A DNA stretch of 64,000 nucleotides from Lysobacter soyae (GCF_019551435.1 NZ_CP080544.1:1798001-1862000), one strand, 5' to 3'; positions 1-9,918 are shown, numbered from the stretch's first letter. Translations and numbers: made by a program. The notes: a model not told the origin generated them from the sequence alone.

Positions 1-3000
1 CCATTCAAACTGCCGGTTGCATCGAAGTTTCCGACATTCAGGGATGTCTGCAATGCCAGATTGATTTGGGCTGCATTCAAGGCGCCCGTCAAGGTGGCCG
101 TCGTGAACGGCCCCAAATTGAAATTGCCTGTCGTGTTGACCGTACCGTTGATTGCCAGGTTGCCCGCGGTTGCAATCGACAGACTGCCTGCATTGAAATT
201 GCCTAACGCCGAGATCTGGTTGCTCAGATTGTTGAAGCCGGCACCGCCCGAGACATCACCGGTGAGAATGCCGGTACGCACCACGCCCGTGGCCGCCACA
301 TTGCCTGCGCTATCAGACACATTCAAGCCATTCGCTGCAGTGACATTTGCGAGATTCATTTGCCCCGCGGCGCGCAAATCGATGTTCGCGCCGGAGAGGT
401 TGCCGCTCGTGGTAAGTCCCGCACCGGACTGCAAGCTCAGATTCGAAGTGCCGGTATCAATATTCGTCGTCGGCAAAGACAACGCGCCTCCAGCCGTCAA
501 TGAAACGGCCGCATTGGTGGCATTGGTCAACGCAGTCACATTCAAACTATTGACATCGCTGACCTGGATTGAACGTCCCGTCAACGACACAGCGCCTACG
601 AAATCATTGTTGGCGTTCGACAAGGTGATGTCACCGGACGCGGCATTCAACGTGCTGGTGCCGCCCACAACCCACGCACCCGATTGGCCAAGGCTGCCCT
701 GCGCAGACGCATTGAGCGCGCCGGCGATGTTGGCGTTTTGCATGCCGAAACTTCCGGCGATGGACGTGGCGGTGAGGCTTGCGGCGTTCACCGTACCGAG
801 ATTCAGGGTGCCCAGATTGGTGATGGCGGTGGTGCCGCCGGTCAGATTGACGTTGCCCGTGAAGGCATTGAGACCGCTCAGATTGATGGCGTTCGAACCC
901 GCGTTGAAATTCGACGTGCCACCCACCGTGTAGACACCTGCGGTTTGCGTGATCGATCCCGCCGTGGTGCGAATCGACAACGGGCCGGTCACGGTGACAT
1001 CCGATGTAGTCACGCTGCCGCTGCTGACATCCAAAGCACTCAGGGAAACAGGGCCGTTGAAGGCAGTCATGCCGTTCGTCGACGTGGTCAACGCATGCGC
1101 GCCTGACATGCTGTTGTTGAAATTCAAATCACCGCTTGCAGTGCTGGTGAGCGTTGCATCCGCGCCCAGTACAAACGCATCGTTGTAGGTTTGCGCGCCT
1201 GATGTCGTGATGTTGCCGGACACAAGGGTCTGGCCACCCGCATCGGTTGAAAGACCGGCCAAAGCGGTTGTGCCGCCGACCGCACCATTAAAGCGGGTCG
1301 TGCCGGCGGAGTTGAATGACACTACGTTCGCGCCGTTCAACGTGCCGTTGAAAGTGAGATCACCACTCGAGGTGCTTGTGAACGCCAAATCGGCATTGAC
1401 CCTTACCGGTCCATTGAAGGTCTGCGCGCCGGGCGTGACGATGTTGTTGAACACATGAATTGCCGTCGGCGAACTCACTTGCAGATTTTGAACATTGAGC
1501 GCGCCCAATGTGATCGCACTATTCGCGACCAGCGCCGCCGAATTGCCGGTCATGGCGACCGAGCCAGCAAAGGTATTGCCCGCGTTCGTCAAGCTGATAT
1601 TGCCGGTGCCCGCATTCAACACCGTATTGCCGGTGACGTTCAGTGCACCGCCCTGGGTCAAACTGCCATTGTTCGAGTTCAGCGTCAGGATTCCGCCCAC
1701 GCTGCCCGTGCCGGCATTCAATGCACCGTGACTTGTTGCAGTCATATTGCCATTGGTGCTCAAGCTGCCAAGCGTCAGTGCATTTGCATCATTGATTTGT
1801 GCATTGCCCGCCGCGGTCACATTGACCGTGCCGGAAAAATCATTGGCCGCATTCGTGAAGGTCACATTGCCGCCGTTGGACCGAAGCGACGTGTTGCCGG
1901 CCAGACTTACCGCGCCGTTACTCAAAACATTGCCCGCGGCCGTAGCACTGACATTGCCCGCCACACGCATGTTGCCCAATGCGACGGCGCCGCCGCTGGT
2001 CACAGTTAGCGCAGATAGCGGTGCGGTGCCACCGGTGATGCCATTGAACGAGACGATGTCCCCGGCGTCGATGGTCAGCGCATAGCCCCCGTTCAAGGTG
2101 TTGTTGAAACGCACGATGGAATTGCTTGCCAGCGAGGTATTCGCGGTGAGCACGACCGGGGTGTCGAAGGTGTAGCTGCCCGTTGCCGTGAGCGTCGGAC
2201 CGGCGAGTGCTAGGGTGCCGAAACCCGTCGTCCACAAACCGCCTGCGCCCGACACCGGACCGGCGAGCGTGAGTGTCCCACTGGTGATGCGGAAGAGTCC
2301 GCCCGTGGCGCCCAGCACCATGTCGTTGAACAGCGTGAAGGACGCGCCTTGATTGTCGAGTGCGCCACCATTGTGCGTAAAGGTCCCAGTACCGAGTGCC
2401 GCGCCGGAGGTGATGCCGAGGTTGCCGCTGGTCAGCGTCAACCCGCCGCTGAAGGTATTGGCACCGGTCAGGAGCAGCGTCGCCGGCCCTTTCTTTTCGA
2501 CGCTCCCGTTCCCGGTGATCTGCGCATTGTGCTGGTAGGACGTGGCTGTGTTGTACACCAGGGCCGCCCCTGCATTCAGGCTAACGACGCCATCGCCAAT
2601 GCCGCCACCCGGCGTGACCCCGTCCCCCAACTGAAGTGTGCCCGCTTGCACTTGTGTGGTGCCGGTCCGACTACCCCCGCCGAGGTAAATCATCGTGCCC
2701 GCACCTTGCTTGATCACGGCGCCCGAACCGGACATCTGGTTGTTCACGGAGAAGACGTCGGAGCGATTGAAGATCAGGTTCCCAAAATTGGAAACCGCAC
2801 CGCTACCCAAACTGCCCGTAGTGCCGCCATTGCCCACTTGCAGCGTGCCGGCGTTGATTTGTGTGAGACCGGTGTAAGTGTTGTTGCCTGCGAAGACCGT
2901 GGTACCTGAGCCGCTTTGTACCACAGTACCCGCGCCTGAAATGCCGTCAGTTCTTGTGAATTGGTCCGCATTATCGAACACCAGCCTGGCGCCTGTGGCA

Positions 3001-4265
3001 ACGTCAATCGCACCTGACAATTCGCCATGCGTGGTGCTGCTGCCGACCTGCAGCGTGCCCGCCGAGATCACAGTATTGCCGGTTCGTGTCGAATTGCCGA
3101 GCAGCGATAGCGTACCCGTCCCCGTCTTGGTCAAAGTGCCCGAACCGTCTGTCGCCTTGATCGAGTTGTTATTGGTGGACGTATTCCAGGTTACCGCGCC
3201 GTTGTTGATCAATGCGCCGTTGATGTTCTGGTTGTTGGCATTCGAATTGACGGTCAGGCTGCTTCCGGCGAACGTCTCGATGGCGCCCACGATGTTGGAG
3301 CCGGCCTGCATGTTCAGGGTGTTGTTTCCACCCGTCACCAAAAGTGCATCGCCGGCAGTACCTGCCGATGCGCCCGTACCGCCTGCACCGGCAGCACCGC
3401 CTTGCAAGGTGCCACTGTTGCTGATGGACAAGTTGTCCCCGGTGATGGCGTGTCCGCCACCCCCACCGCCGCCGCTGTAAGCGCCAAGGCCTCCTGTTCC
3501 GCCCGCGCCACCGGTGATCGTGCCCGTGTTGTTGATGGTGAGTGCACCGCCACTGACCGCACTGCCGCCACCCCCACCACCACCGGCATATGCAAAGTCG
3601 GCACCATGGCCACCGGCGCCGCCGGTTATCACGCCCGTGTTGCTCAGCGCGCCGCCAGTGACAAATTGGATGCCCGCACCAGCGGCGCCGCCCCCGCCAC
3701 CGGTTCCGTCGAAGGTGCCCGCACCGCCCGCGCCGCCGGTGACATTGCCTGTTCCCGAGACAGTGACGGAGACGTTGGCGCCGACGTACACGCCCGGCGC
3801 GCTGATGCCCCCCCCGCCCGTTGCGAAAGTGCCTGCCGCGCCGGCGCCCCCTGTGACCGCGCCACTGACAGTGCCATTGGAAAAAAAGTAGGAGCCCACT
3901 GCGCCCGTGCCCGTGTTGATCGCATTGCCGCCACCTTGGCCACCGTAGCCGTTGGCCCCGTTGCCCGGGCCCGTCGGGCAATTCGTCGGATATCCGCACT
4001 CGCCGCCTGCGGTCGTATCCCCGCCTCTCCCATTAACGCCGCTCTCCCCGGCCCCACCGCGTCCACCAACCGATTGCGCGGCGGCCGGCAACCCAACTAA
4101 CAACAAGCTTGTGCCGAAGGCCAGTGCGCAAGCGCGGCTCAACGGATGCCATGCATTGGCCCGCCGCCGTGCCACACGACCACCGCTACCTCCGGAGGAC
4201 CGTTCCGAAACCACCTGCAAGCAACGCTTGGCGCAATTCCACACCAGACGATAGATATGATTCAT
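1..4265 (-). CDS. ESPR-type giant secreted adhesin (autotransporter or two-partner type), 3' end outside window
   Basis: The reading frame stays open from the ATG at 4265 to the window edge, about 1421 codons, with a GGGGG Shine-Dalgarno just upstream. The N-terminus (MNHIYRLVWN, then VVSER) is a typical extended signal peptide region of type V secreted proteins. A hydrophobic signal core follows, ending LPAAAQ near residue 65. Residues ~65-300 are very glycine-rich (GGAGG runs). Residues ~375-605 hold four autotransporter-associated beta-strand repeats, each with a G-T-L-x-K-x-G core and ending AGTLQVG or similar. From ~610 onward there are repeated N-D-F-x-G-x-V-x-L-T segments like filamentous haemagglutinin beta-helix coils. 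The likely role is a cell-surface adhesin. The C-terminus is missing, so a beta-barrel autotransporter cannot be told from a TpsA protein. Gly/Asn/Thr/Ser richness and lack of Cys fit a secreted beta-helix. Confidence 0.85.
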   Translation of the reverse strand, partial: MNHIYRLVWNCAKRCLQVVSERSSGGSGGRVARRRANAWHPLSRACALAFGTSLLLVGLPAAAQSVGGRGGAGESGVNGRGGDTTAGGECGYPTNCPTGPGNGANGYGGQGGGNAINTGTGAVGSYFFSNGTVSGAVTGGAGAAGTFATGGGGISAPGVYVGANVSVTVSGTGNVTGGAGGAGTFDGTGGGGGAAGAGIQFVTGGALSNTGVITGGAGGHGADFAYAGGGGGGGSAVSGGALTINNTGTITGGAGGTGGLGAYSGGGGGGGHAITGDNLSISNSGTLQGGAAGAGGTGASAGTAGDALLVTGGNNTLNMQAGSNIVGAIETFAGSSLTVNSNANNQNINGALINNGAVTWNTSTNNNSIKATDGSGTLTKTGTGTLSLLGNSTRTGNTVISAGTLQVGSSTTHGELSGAIDVATGARLVFDNADQFTRTDGISGAGTVVQSGSGTTVFAGNNTYTGLTQINAGTLQVGNGGTTGSLGSGAVSNFGNLIFNRSDVFSVNNQMSGSGAVIKQGAGTMIYLGGGSRTGTTQVQAGTLQLGDGVTPGGGIGDGVVSLNAGAALVYNTATSYQHNAQITGNGSVEKKGPATLLLTGANTFSGGLTLTSGNLGITSGAALGTGTFTHNGGALDNQGASFTLFNDMVLGATGGLFRITSGTLTLAGPVSGAGGLWTTGFGTLALAGPTLTATGSYTFDTPVVLTANTSLASNSIVRFNNTLNGGYALTIDAGDIVSFNGITGGTAPLSALTVTSGGAVALGNMRVAGNVSATAAGNVLSNGAVSLAGNTSLRSNGGNVTFTNAANDFSGTVNVTAAGNAQINDANALTLGSLSTNGNMTATSHGALNAGTGSVGGILTLNSNNGSLTQGGALNVTGNTVLNAGTGNISLTNAGNTFAGSVAMTGNSAALVANSAITLGALNVQNLQVSSPTAIHVFNNIVTPGAQTFNGPVRVNADLAFTSTSSGDLTFNGTLNGANVVSFNSAGTTRFNGAVGGTTALAGLSTDAGGQTLVSGNITTSGAQTYNDAFVLGADATLTSTASGDLNFNNSMSGAHALTTSTNGMTAFNGPVSLSALDVSSGSVTTSDVTVTGPLSIRTTAGSITQTAGVYTVGGTSNFNAGSNAINLSGLNAFTGNVNLTGGTTAITNLGTLNLGTVNAASLTATSIAGSFGMQNANIAGALNASAQGSLGQSGAWVVGGTSTLNAASGDITLSNANNDFVGAVSLTGRSIQVSDVNSLNVTALTNATNAAVSLTAGGALSLPTTNIDTGTSNLSLQSGAGLTTSGNLSGANIDLRAAGQMNLANVTAANGLNVSDSAGNVAATGVVRTGILTGDVSGGAGFNNLSNQISALGNFNAGSLSIATAGNLAINGTVNTTGNFNLGPFTTATLTGALNAAQINLALQTSLNVGNFDATGSLN

Positions 4266-4406
4266 TCCGATCCCCCTTGTTCGACCCAGATGCGGCGGCG
4301 TTCGCGCAACCGTATTCAAAGTGTACCCCTCGAACTTTTACGACGCAGGCGTATGGAATCGAGAATTTTTCCGTGTTTTATCGGTATCGGACACCGTTGA
4401 GAGAAA
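4266..4406. other. adhesin gene upstream region
   Basis: This gap lies between the sucCD terminator and the adhesin start. It must hold the adhesin promoter on the minus strand. I see no -35/-10 pair good enough to assign, and no coding frame. Confidence 0.4.
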
Positions 4407-4438
4407 GCAAAAGGCCACCCGAAGGTGGCCTTTTCTTT
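4407..4438 (-). terminator. rho-independent terminator of sucCD
   Basis: A perfect 7-bp stem GGCCACC/GGTGGCC closes a CGAA loop (TTCG on the minus strand). Read leftward it is followed by TTTTGCTTT; read rightward by TTTTCTTT, so it may act in both directions. It lies about 55 bases past the sucD stop. Confidence 0.8.
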
Positions 4439-4490
4439 CCCCCCTCTCCACAAAGTGGAGAGGGGGGCGCGAATGCGCCAGGGGAGGCGC
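4439..4490. repeat. REP-like palindromic element, single unit (copy 1)
   Basis: A perfect 13-bp stem (CCCCCCTCTCCAC, loop AAA, matching right arm) is followed by GGCGC-gaat-GCGCC and GGGGAGGCGC. This is one unit of the dispersed family found at six other places in the window, in a variant form. It sits directly after the sucD stop codon. Confidence 0.75.
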
Positions 4491-4492
4491 TT

Positions 4493-5368
4493 TTACTTTG
4501 CAAGACGCTTAGCGATCGCCGCACCCAAATCACCCGGCGACTTCACCGTGGTGACACCGGCTTTTTCCATCGCGGCAAACTTGCCTTCGGCCGTGCCCGA
4601 ACCGCCCGATGCAATCGCACCGGCGTGGCCCATGCGCTTGCCCTTCGGCGCAGATGCACCGGCGATGAAGCCGACCACCGGTTTGGTGACGTGCTTGGCG
4701 ATGTACTCGGCAGCTTCTTCTTCAGCCGAACCACCGATTTCGCCCACCATGATGATGCCTTCGGTTTGCGGATCTTCTTGGAACAACTTCAACGCGTCGA
4801 TGAAGTTGGTGCCGTTGATCGGATCACCGCCGATACCGATACAGGTCGATTGGCCGAGGCCGGCGTCGGTGGTTTGCTTGACCGCTTCATACGTCAAGGT
4901 GCCCGAACGCGACACGATGCCGACTTTGCCCGGCATGTGGATGTGGCCCGGCATGATGCCGATCTTGCATTCGCCGGGGGTGATCACGCCCGGGCAGTTC
5001 GGACCGATCAAACGCGCGTCCGGATACTGCTTCAACACGTTCTTGACGCGCATCATGTCGAGCACCGGAATGCCTTCGGTGATGCACACGATCACTTTGA
5101 TACCCGCAGCGGCGGCTTCCATGATGGAATCGGCAGCGAACGGCGGCGGCACATAGATGACCGATGCGTCGGCACCGGTGGCAGCCACGGCTTCAGCCAT
5201 CGAGTTGAAAACGGGCAGACCGAGGTGTTCGGTGCCGCCTTTGCCCGGGGTCACGCCGCCGACCACTTTCGTGCCGTAGTCGAGCATTTGTTGTGCGTGG
5301 AAAGTACCTTGCGAGCCGGTGAAACCTTGCACCAGCACCTTGGTGTTTTTATTGATCAGAACAGCCAT
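4493..5368 (-). CDS. sucD: succinyl-CoA synthetase alpha subunit
   Basis: With SucC this 291-residue protein interconverts succinyl-CoA and succinate with nucleotide triphosphate formation in the TCA cycle, in the cytoplasm. The N-terminal CoA-binding Rossmann domain starts [20 protein letters not shown]. The phosphohistidine is His248, in GHAGAI, followed by [10 protein letters not shown]. Length matches the family (about 290). Its ATG shares one base with the sucC stop (TAATG), which implies translational coupling. A terminator follows at 4407-4438. Nothing is unusual in the protein. Confidence 0.97.
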   Translation of the reverse strand: MAVLINKNTKVLVQGFTGSQGTFHAQQMLDYGTKVVGGVTPGKGGTEHLGLPVFNSMAEAVAATGADASVIYVPPPFAADSIMEAAAAGIKVIVCITEGIPVLDMMRVKNVLKQYPDARLIGPNCPGVITPGECKIGIMPGHIHMPGKVGIVSRSGTLTYEAVKQTTDAGLGQSTCIGIGGDPINGTNFIDALKLFQEDPQTEGIIMVGEIGGSAEEEAAEYIAKHVTKPVVGFIAGASAPKGKRMGHAGAIASGGSGTAEGKFAAMEKAGVTTVKSPGDLGAAIAKRLAK

Positions 5369-6537
5369 TAGTTGAGTCCTTTGACGGCTTCAACCGCCTT
5401 CTTCGCGCCGTCGTTGATGTCGTCGGCCGGAATGATGGCCAAGCCCGAGTTCTTCAGCAGTTCTTTACCGGCATCCACATTGGTGCCTTCAAGACGCACG
5501 ATTACCGGCACCTTGACGCCCACTTCCTTGACTGCCGCGATGATGCCTTCCGCGATCATGTCGCAGCGGACGATGCCGCCGAAGATGTTCACGAAAATGG
5601 CTTTCACGGTCGGCGAGCGCAAGATCAGCTTGAACGCTTCGGTGACTTTTTCTTTGTTCGCGCCGCCGCCGACGTCGAGAAAGTTGGCCGGCTCACCGCC
5701 GTTCAACTTGATGACGTCCATGGTGGCCATGGCGAGACCGGCACCATTCACCATGCAACCGATGTCGCCGTCCATGGTGACGTAGTTGAGGTCGTACTTC
5801 GAAGCCAACACTTCGGTTTCGTCTTCTTGACGCGTGTCGCGCATGGCGACGAGGTCGGCGTGACGGAACGAAGCGTTGTCGTCGGAATCGATCTTGCCGT
5901 CGAGCACGGCGAGGTTGCCGTCATCGAGAATGGCGAGCGGGTTCAATTCGACCAGCGCCAGATCTTTTTCGTTGAACAGTTTGTACAGGCCCAGCATGAT
6001 TTTCGACAGTTGGCCGACTTGCTTGGCGTTCATGCCCAAGGCAAATCCGAGGTCGCGCGTTTGGTACGGCTGCAGACCTTCAACGAAGTTCACGTGCAGG
6101 GACTTGATCGCTTCGGGTTTTTCTTCGGCGACTTGTTCGATGTCCATACCGCCTTCGGCCGAAGCGATGAAGGTGACGGTTTGGGTGGCGCGGTCGACCA
6201 GGACTGACAGATACAGTTCTTTGTCGATATTGGTGGCTTGGGTCACCAGCACCGAATCGATCGGCAGTTCAACCCCGGCCGTTTGGTAGGTGGCCATCTT
6301 GGTGCCGAGCATGTTCTTGGCGTATTCACGCACTTCATCCAAGGTCTTGGCGAGCTTGACGCCGCCGGCCTTACCGCGGCCGCCCGCGTGGATTTGCGCT
6401 TTGACGACCCAGAAATCGCCACCGATTTCTTTGGCGACCGTCACGGCCTCGTCTGGGGAATGGGCAACTTTGCCCACGGGAACTGCAATGCCGTAGTCGG
6501 CAAACAGTTGTTTTGCCTGATATTCGTGGAAATTCAT
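5368..6537 (-). CDS. sucC: succinyl-CoA synthetase beta subunit (ADP-forming)
   Basis: A 389-residue ATP-grasp protein beginning [20 protein letters not shown], the classic SucC start. It binds the nucleotide and supplies the beta subunit of succinyl-CoA synthetase. The N-terminal ATP-grasp domain ([16 protein letters not shown]) is followed by the C-terminal CoA-ligase domain with [12 protein letters not shown] and [12 protein letters not shown]. Length is normal (E. coli 388). It is the first gene of the sucCD operon and is divergent from pilS. The intervening 274 bases include a palindromic repeat. Confidence 0.97.
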   Translation of the reverse strand: MNFHEYQAKQLFADYGIAVPVGKVAHSPDEAVTVAKEIGGDFWVVKAQIHAGGRGKAGGVKLAKTLDEVREYAKNMLGTKMATYQTAGVELPIDSVLVTQATNIDKELYLSVLVDRATQTVTFIASAEGGMDIEQVAEEKPEAIKSLHVNFVEGLQPYQTRDLGFALGMNAKQVGQLSKIMLGLYKLFNEKDLALVELNPLAILDDGNLAVLDGKIDSDDNASFRHADLVAMRDTRQEDETEVLASKYDLNYVTMDGDIGCMVNGAGLAMATMDVIKLNGGEPANFLDVGGGANKEKVTEAFKLILRSPTVKAIFVNIFGGIVRCDMIAEGIIAAVKEVGVKVPVIVRLEGTNVDAGKELLKNSGLAIIPADDINDGAKKAVEAVKGLN

Positions 6538-6641
6538 GGCTCACCGGTAGTAAGAAGGAAGCAAGCGCTGACAGGGTGCCCGGAGGCCGGGCGGCCGAAC
6601 GCCGCGCGATATTGTCTCAAAAAATGACGCGGCGCGGCAAA

Positions 6642-6750
6642 AGCGCCTCATCCGCCCCTTTGGGGCACCTTCTCCATCGGAGATGGAGAAGGGAGAGCTG
6701 TCCTTATCCACGGAGTGGAGAAGGTGGCGCGCAGCGCCGGATGAGGCGCT
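6642..6750. repeat. REP-like composite palindromic element (copy 2)
   Basis: Two inverted units. The left begins AGCGCCTCATCCGCCCC with a TTTG loop and CACCTTCTCCATC/GATGGAGAAGG. The right ends GTGGAGAAGGTGGCGC, then CGGATGAGGCGCT. The outer arms AGCGCCTCATCCG and CGGATGAGGCGCT are perfect inverted repeats. It lies between the divergent sucC and pilS genes, where promoters should be. Confidence 0.85.
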
Positions 6751-6811
6751 CTTGAAGGCACTCTTCCCCCCACCCCGATATATTCAACCCATACCCCCCA
6801 GCCCCCGCCCC

Positions 6812-8431
6812 ATGCTCAAACTCTTCCCCACCGCCCGTTTCGCCCACGACGGCAACCAAAAGGAGTTGTTCGCCTACAGCGTGTTCCGCGCCTTCCAAGC
6901 GAGCATGGTCAGCTGGGTGGTGGTCGGTCCCGGGCATGGCTGGTTCGGTGAAACACGACACGACGTGATCGGACCCTGGATCTGCATCGCGTATCTCGTC
7001 TACTCACTCGTCATGATCGGCGTGGCACGCAGCCACACGAAGGTGGCCACCCAGGTCGCCATCGGCACCCTCATCGATGTCGTGTTCGCCAACCTGGCGA
7101 TCCGCATCCTGCCGGACGCATCCCCCGTCATCGCCATCATGTTGCTGTTGAACGTCGCGGCCAGCTCGCTGCTGATCTCGATGACCTTCGGCCTCGCCAC
7201 CGCCACCCTCGCAGGCGCCACCTTCATTTTGCAAGGCGTTATCAACCAAGCGGTCGGCAGCGACTACGCCGTGCGCCCTATCGCTGAATCCATCGTCTTC
7301 GCCGCTGCCTTCGTCGCCACCGCACTCTTCGCCAATTCATTGGGAAGACGCGTGGTGAAATCGGAAGAGGTCGCGAAAGTCTTCAGCGAAGAAGCCCGCG
7401 ACCTCGCCGCGATCAATGAAGTGATCATCCGCCGCATGCCGACCGGCGTCATCATTGTTGACGGCGAAGGCTATATCCAACTGGCCAACGAAGCCGCCAT
7501 CGCCCTGCTCGGCGAGGCCGGCGAAGGTTTGCGCTCTATCGCCTTGTCGGCACCCAACCTCGCCGACCGCCTCGAACTCTGGCGCCAATATCCAACGGTG
7601 AAGTTCCAAGAGAGCGAAAACTTCGGCCCCATCCGCATGGGTCCCGACCAGCTGGAAATCGTGCCGAAATTTTTGCGCCTGCACGCGGAAGGCGATGAGG
7701 ACGTGATCATTTTTCTCGATGACACCACCATCGCCTCACGACGCGCCGAAGGCATCACCCTCTCGGCACTGGGGCGTTTTTCCGCCAGTCTTGCGCATGA
7801 AATCCGCAACCCGTTGTCGGCGATCAGTTATTCGACTCAACTCTTGGAGGAGTCGCGCGACCTGTCGGTGATGGATCGCAAAATGCTGGAAATCGTTCGC
7901 CAGCAGGTCACCCGCGTGAACGGCATCATAGAAAGCGTGCTCGGCCTTGCCCGCCGCGAACGCGCACTGCCCGAGCCCATCCAACTCGGTACCATCGCAC
8001 GCGAATTCGCCGACGAATACGTGCGCAGCTACCCGCTCGATGCCGATATATTGAAAGTGGATTCGCCGGACAATCCGCAAGCCATGGCCGATCCGAAGCA
8101 CGTCCACCAAATCCTGCAGGTGCTGGTGAGCAACGCCCGCTACTACGGCCGCAAACCCGGCGAACCCGCGCGCATGACCATTCGCGCCTTCATGGCCGGC
8201 AACACACCGATGCTCTCGGTCATCGACCAAGGCCCCGGTATCAGCGAAAAGGATCAAGTGCAGCTGTTCCGGCCCTTCCACACCACGTCGCCGCACGGCA
8301 CCGGCCTCGGTCTGCACATTGCCCGCGAGTTGGCGCGAAGCAACGGCGGCGACCTGCGATACAAGCGTACGGGCGTGGGCAGCGTATTCGAACTGTCGCT
8401 GCCGGATTCGCTGGCGCTGCGTAAGACCTGA
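6812..8431 (+). CDS. pilS: type IV pilus sensor histidine kinase PilS
   Basis: A membrane kinase that phosphorylates PilR to control pilin transcription. I start it at the ATG at 6812 (MLKLFPTARF, 539 residues). A longer in-frame start at 6683 would translate the palindromic repeat. Residues ~20-190 are several membrane segments. A PAS-like region at ~210-310 follows (INEVIIRRMPTGVIIVDGEG). The HisKA domain carries His329 in SLAHEIRNPL. The ATPase domain has an N box (LVSNARYYG), G1 (DQGPGIS) and G2 (GTGLGLHIA). No clear ribosome binding site precedes the ATG. It sits 48 bases before pilR. Confidence 0.93.
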   Translation: MLKLFPTARFAHDGNQKELFAYSVFRAFQASMVSWVVVGPGHGWFGETRHDVIGPWICIAYLVYSLVMIGVARSHTKVATQVAIGTLIDVVFANLAIRILPDASPVIAIMLLLNVAASSLLISMTFGLATATLAGATFILQGVINQAVGSDYAVRPIAESIVFAAAFVATALFANSLGRRVVKSEEVAKVFSEEARDLAAINEVIIRRMPTGVIIVDGEGYIQLANEAAIALLGEAGEGLRSIALSAPNLADRLELWRQYPTVKFQESENFGPIRMGPDQLEIVPKFLRLHAEGDEDVIIFLDDTTIASRRAEGITLSALGRFSASLAHEIRNPLSAISYSTQLLEESRDLSVMDRKMLEIVRQQVTRVNGIIESVLGLARRERALPEPIQLGTIAREFADEYVRSYPLDADILKVDSPDNPQAMADPKHVHQILQVLVSNARYYGRKPGEPARMTIRAFMAGNTPMLSVIDQGPGISEKDQVQLFRPFHTTSPHGTGLGLHIARELARSNGGDLRYKRTGVGSVFELSLPDSLALRKT

Positions 8432-8479
8432 CCTACGCTCGCGCTATCATGGCTGGACTCAATGGAATGAAATTCTGGC

Positions 8480-9889
8480 ATGACCGAAGACCGCTGCGCC
8501 CTAGTTGTCGACGATGAACGCGATATCCGAGAGCTCCTCGTTCTGACCCTGACACGGATGGGCTTGCGCGTTGAAACCGCGGCAACGCTCAGCATGGCTA
8601 AAAGCCAGCTCAGTAACGCGAAATTCGACTTCTGCCTGACCGACATGCGCCTGCCCGACGGTTCCGGTTTGGACCTTCTGTCCCATATCGCGGACAACTA
8701 TCCAGAGATGCCGGTGGCGATGCTCACCGCATTTGGCAACATGGAAGCGGCGGTTGAAGCCCTGAAGCGCGGTGCGTTTGACTTCGTGGCCAAGCCTGTG
8801 GATTTGAAGGTCCTGCGCAATTTGGTGCAGCATGCGCTGGACTTGCGATCGGAACGCAAAGAAGCCCCGAAATCCCCGGCACCCGAAAAGCGCATGGACG
8901 GCAATTCGCCCGCCATGGAGCAACTGCGGCAAACCATCGCCAAAGTGGCACGCAGCCAAGCACCGGTTTACATCTTGGGAGAATCCGGCGCCGGCAAGGA
9001 ATTGGCCGCACGAAGCATTCACGAAACTTCTCCGCGGGCGGAAGGCCCATTCGTGCCGGTGAACTGCGGCGCGATTCCACCCGAACTCATGGAAAGCGAA
9101 TTCTTCGGCCACAAGAAAGGCAGCTTCACCGGCGCCCATGCCGACAAGCAAGGGCTGTTTCAAGCCGCCAATGGCGGCTCGCTGTTCTTGGACGAAGTGG
9201 CCGAACTGCCCCTTGCCATGCAGGTAAAACTGCTGCGTGCCATTCAAGAGAAGTCTGTGCGCCCCGTGGGTGGACAGGTGGAAGAGACGGTGGATGTACG
9301 GCTAATTTCTGCCACGCACAAGGACTTGGCCGCCTTGGTCGAAGAAGGCAAATTCCGCCACGACCTTTACTACCGCATCAATGTGATCGAACTTCGCGTG
9401 CCGCCGTTGCGCGAGCGCGTGGAAGACCTCGACATGCTCACCCAAACCATTTTCGGCAAGTTGGCTGAGCGCCACTCGGCGGCCGTACCGACATTGAGTG
9501 CCGAAGCCAAGGCGGCCCTTCGCGACTACCCGTTCCCGGGCAACGTGCGCGAACTTGAAAATATTCTTGAGCGCGCCATGACGCTGTCCGACGGCCAGAC
9601 GATCTATGCCGAAGACTTGAATTTACCCAAGCAGACGGTGGCGGCGCCCGCGCCGAGCTTCCCGGTAGCGGACCTTGAGCCGGAGGCAGCACCCGCATTG
9701 CCGGTGACACCGCAAAATCAGGCACCCGCCGGCACCGCGGCGCTGCCTGAGGCACTGGAAGAGCTGGAAAAGCGCGCCATCGAGCACGCCCTGCTGGAAA
9801 ACCGCTACAACAAGACCAAAACTGCCGCACAGCTGGGCATTACCTTCCGGGCTTTGCGCTACAAGCTGAAGAAGCTGGGTCTCGACTGA
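8480..9889 (+). CDS. pilR: sigma-54-dependent response regulator PilR
   Basis: A 469-residue activator of pilA transcription. The receiver domain (1-~120) has phosphoacceptor Asp55 in LTDMRLPDGS and Lys in AKPVD. The AAA+ domain has Walker A GESGAGKE (~167), the sigma-54 contact loop GSFTGA (~214) and Walker B GGSLFLDEVAEL. A proline/alanine-rich linker follows. The C-terminal Fis-type helix-turn-helix ends with KTKTAAQLGITFRALRYKLK. It forms a two-component pair with the upstream pilS. Its expected targets, two pilin genes with -24/-12 promoters, lie just downstream. Confidence 0.96.
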   Translation: MTEDRCALVVDDERDIRELLVLTLTRMGLRVETAATLSMAKSQLSNAKFDFCLTDMRLPDGSGLDLLSHIADNYPEMPVAMLTAFGNMEAAVEALKRGAFDFVAKPVDLKVLRNLVQHALDLRSERKEAPKSPAPEKRMDGNSPAMEQLRQTIAKVARSQAPVYILGESGAGKELAARSIHETSPRAEGPFVPVNCGAIPPELMESEFFGHKKGSFTGAHADKQGLFQAANGGSLFLDEVAELPLAMQVKLLRAIQEKSVRPVGGQVEETVDVRLISATHKDLAALVEEGKFRHDLYYRINVIELRVPPLRERVEDLDMLTQTIFGKLAERHSAAVPTLSAEAKAALRDYPFPGNVRELENILERAMTLSDGQTIYAEDLNLPKQTVAAPAPSFPVADLEPEAAPALPVTPQNQAPAGTAALPEALEELEKRAIEHALLENRYNKTKTAAQLGITFRALRYKLKKLGLD

Positions 9890-9895
9890 GCCGGC

Positions 9896-9918
9896 ATTCT
9901 CGGAATTATTCCTAGAAT
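9896..9918. promoter_or_regulatory. 23-bp dyad just after pilR
   Basis: Half-sites ATTCT-c-GGAAT and ATTCC-t-AGAAT are arranged around a central T, symmetric except for one pair. There is no loop and no T-run, so it looks more like a protein-binding dyad than a terminator. Function is unknown. Confidence 0.35.

Noticed and set aside
61-4254. Many plus-strand open frames across the adhesin region
   Set aside because: They are the complement of a Gly/Asn/Thr-rich repeat gene and read as Pro/Ala/Val-rich low-complexity peptides; none has a domain, and the minus-strand frame is continuous from an ESPR start.
6683-6811. N-terminal extension of PilS from an ATG at 6683
   Set aside because: The extra 43 codons are palindromic repeat and a proline run, and PilS length fits the family when started at 6812.
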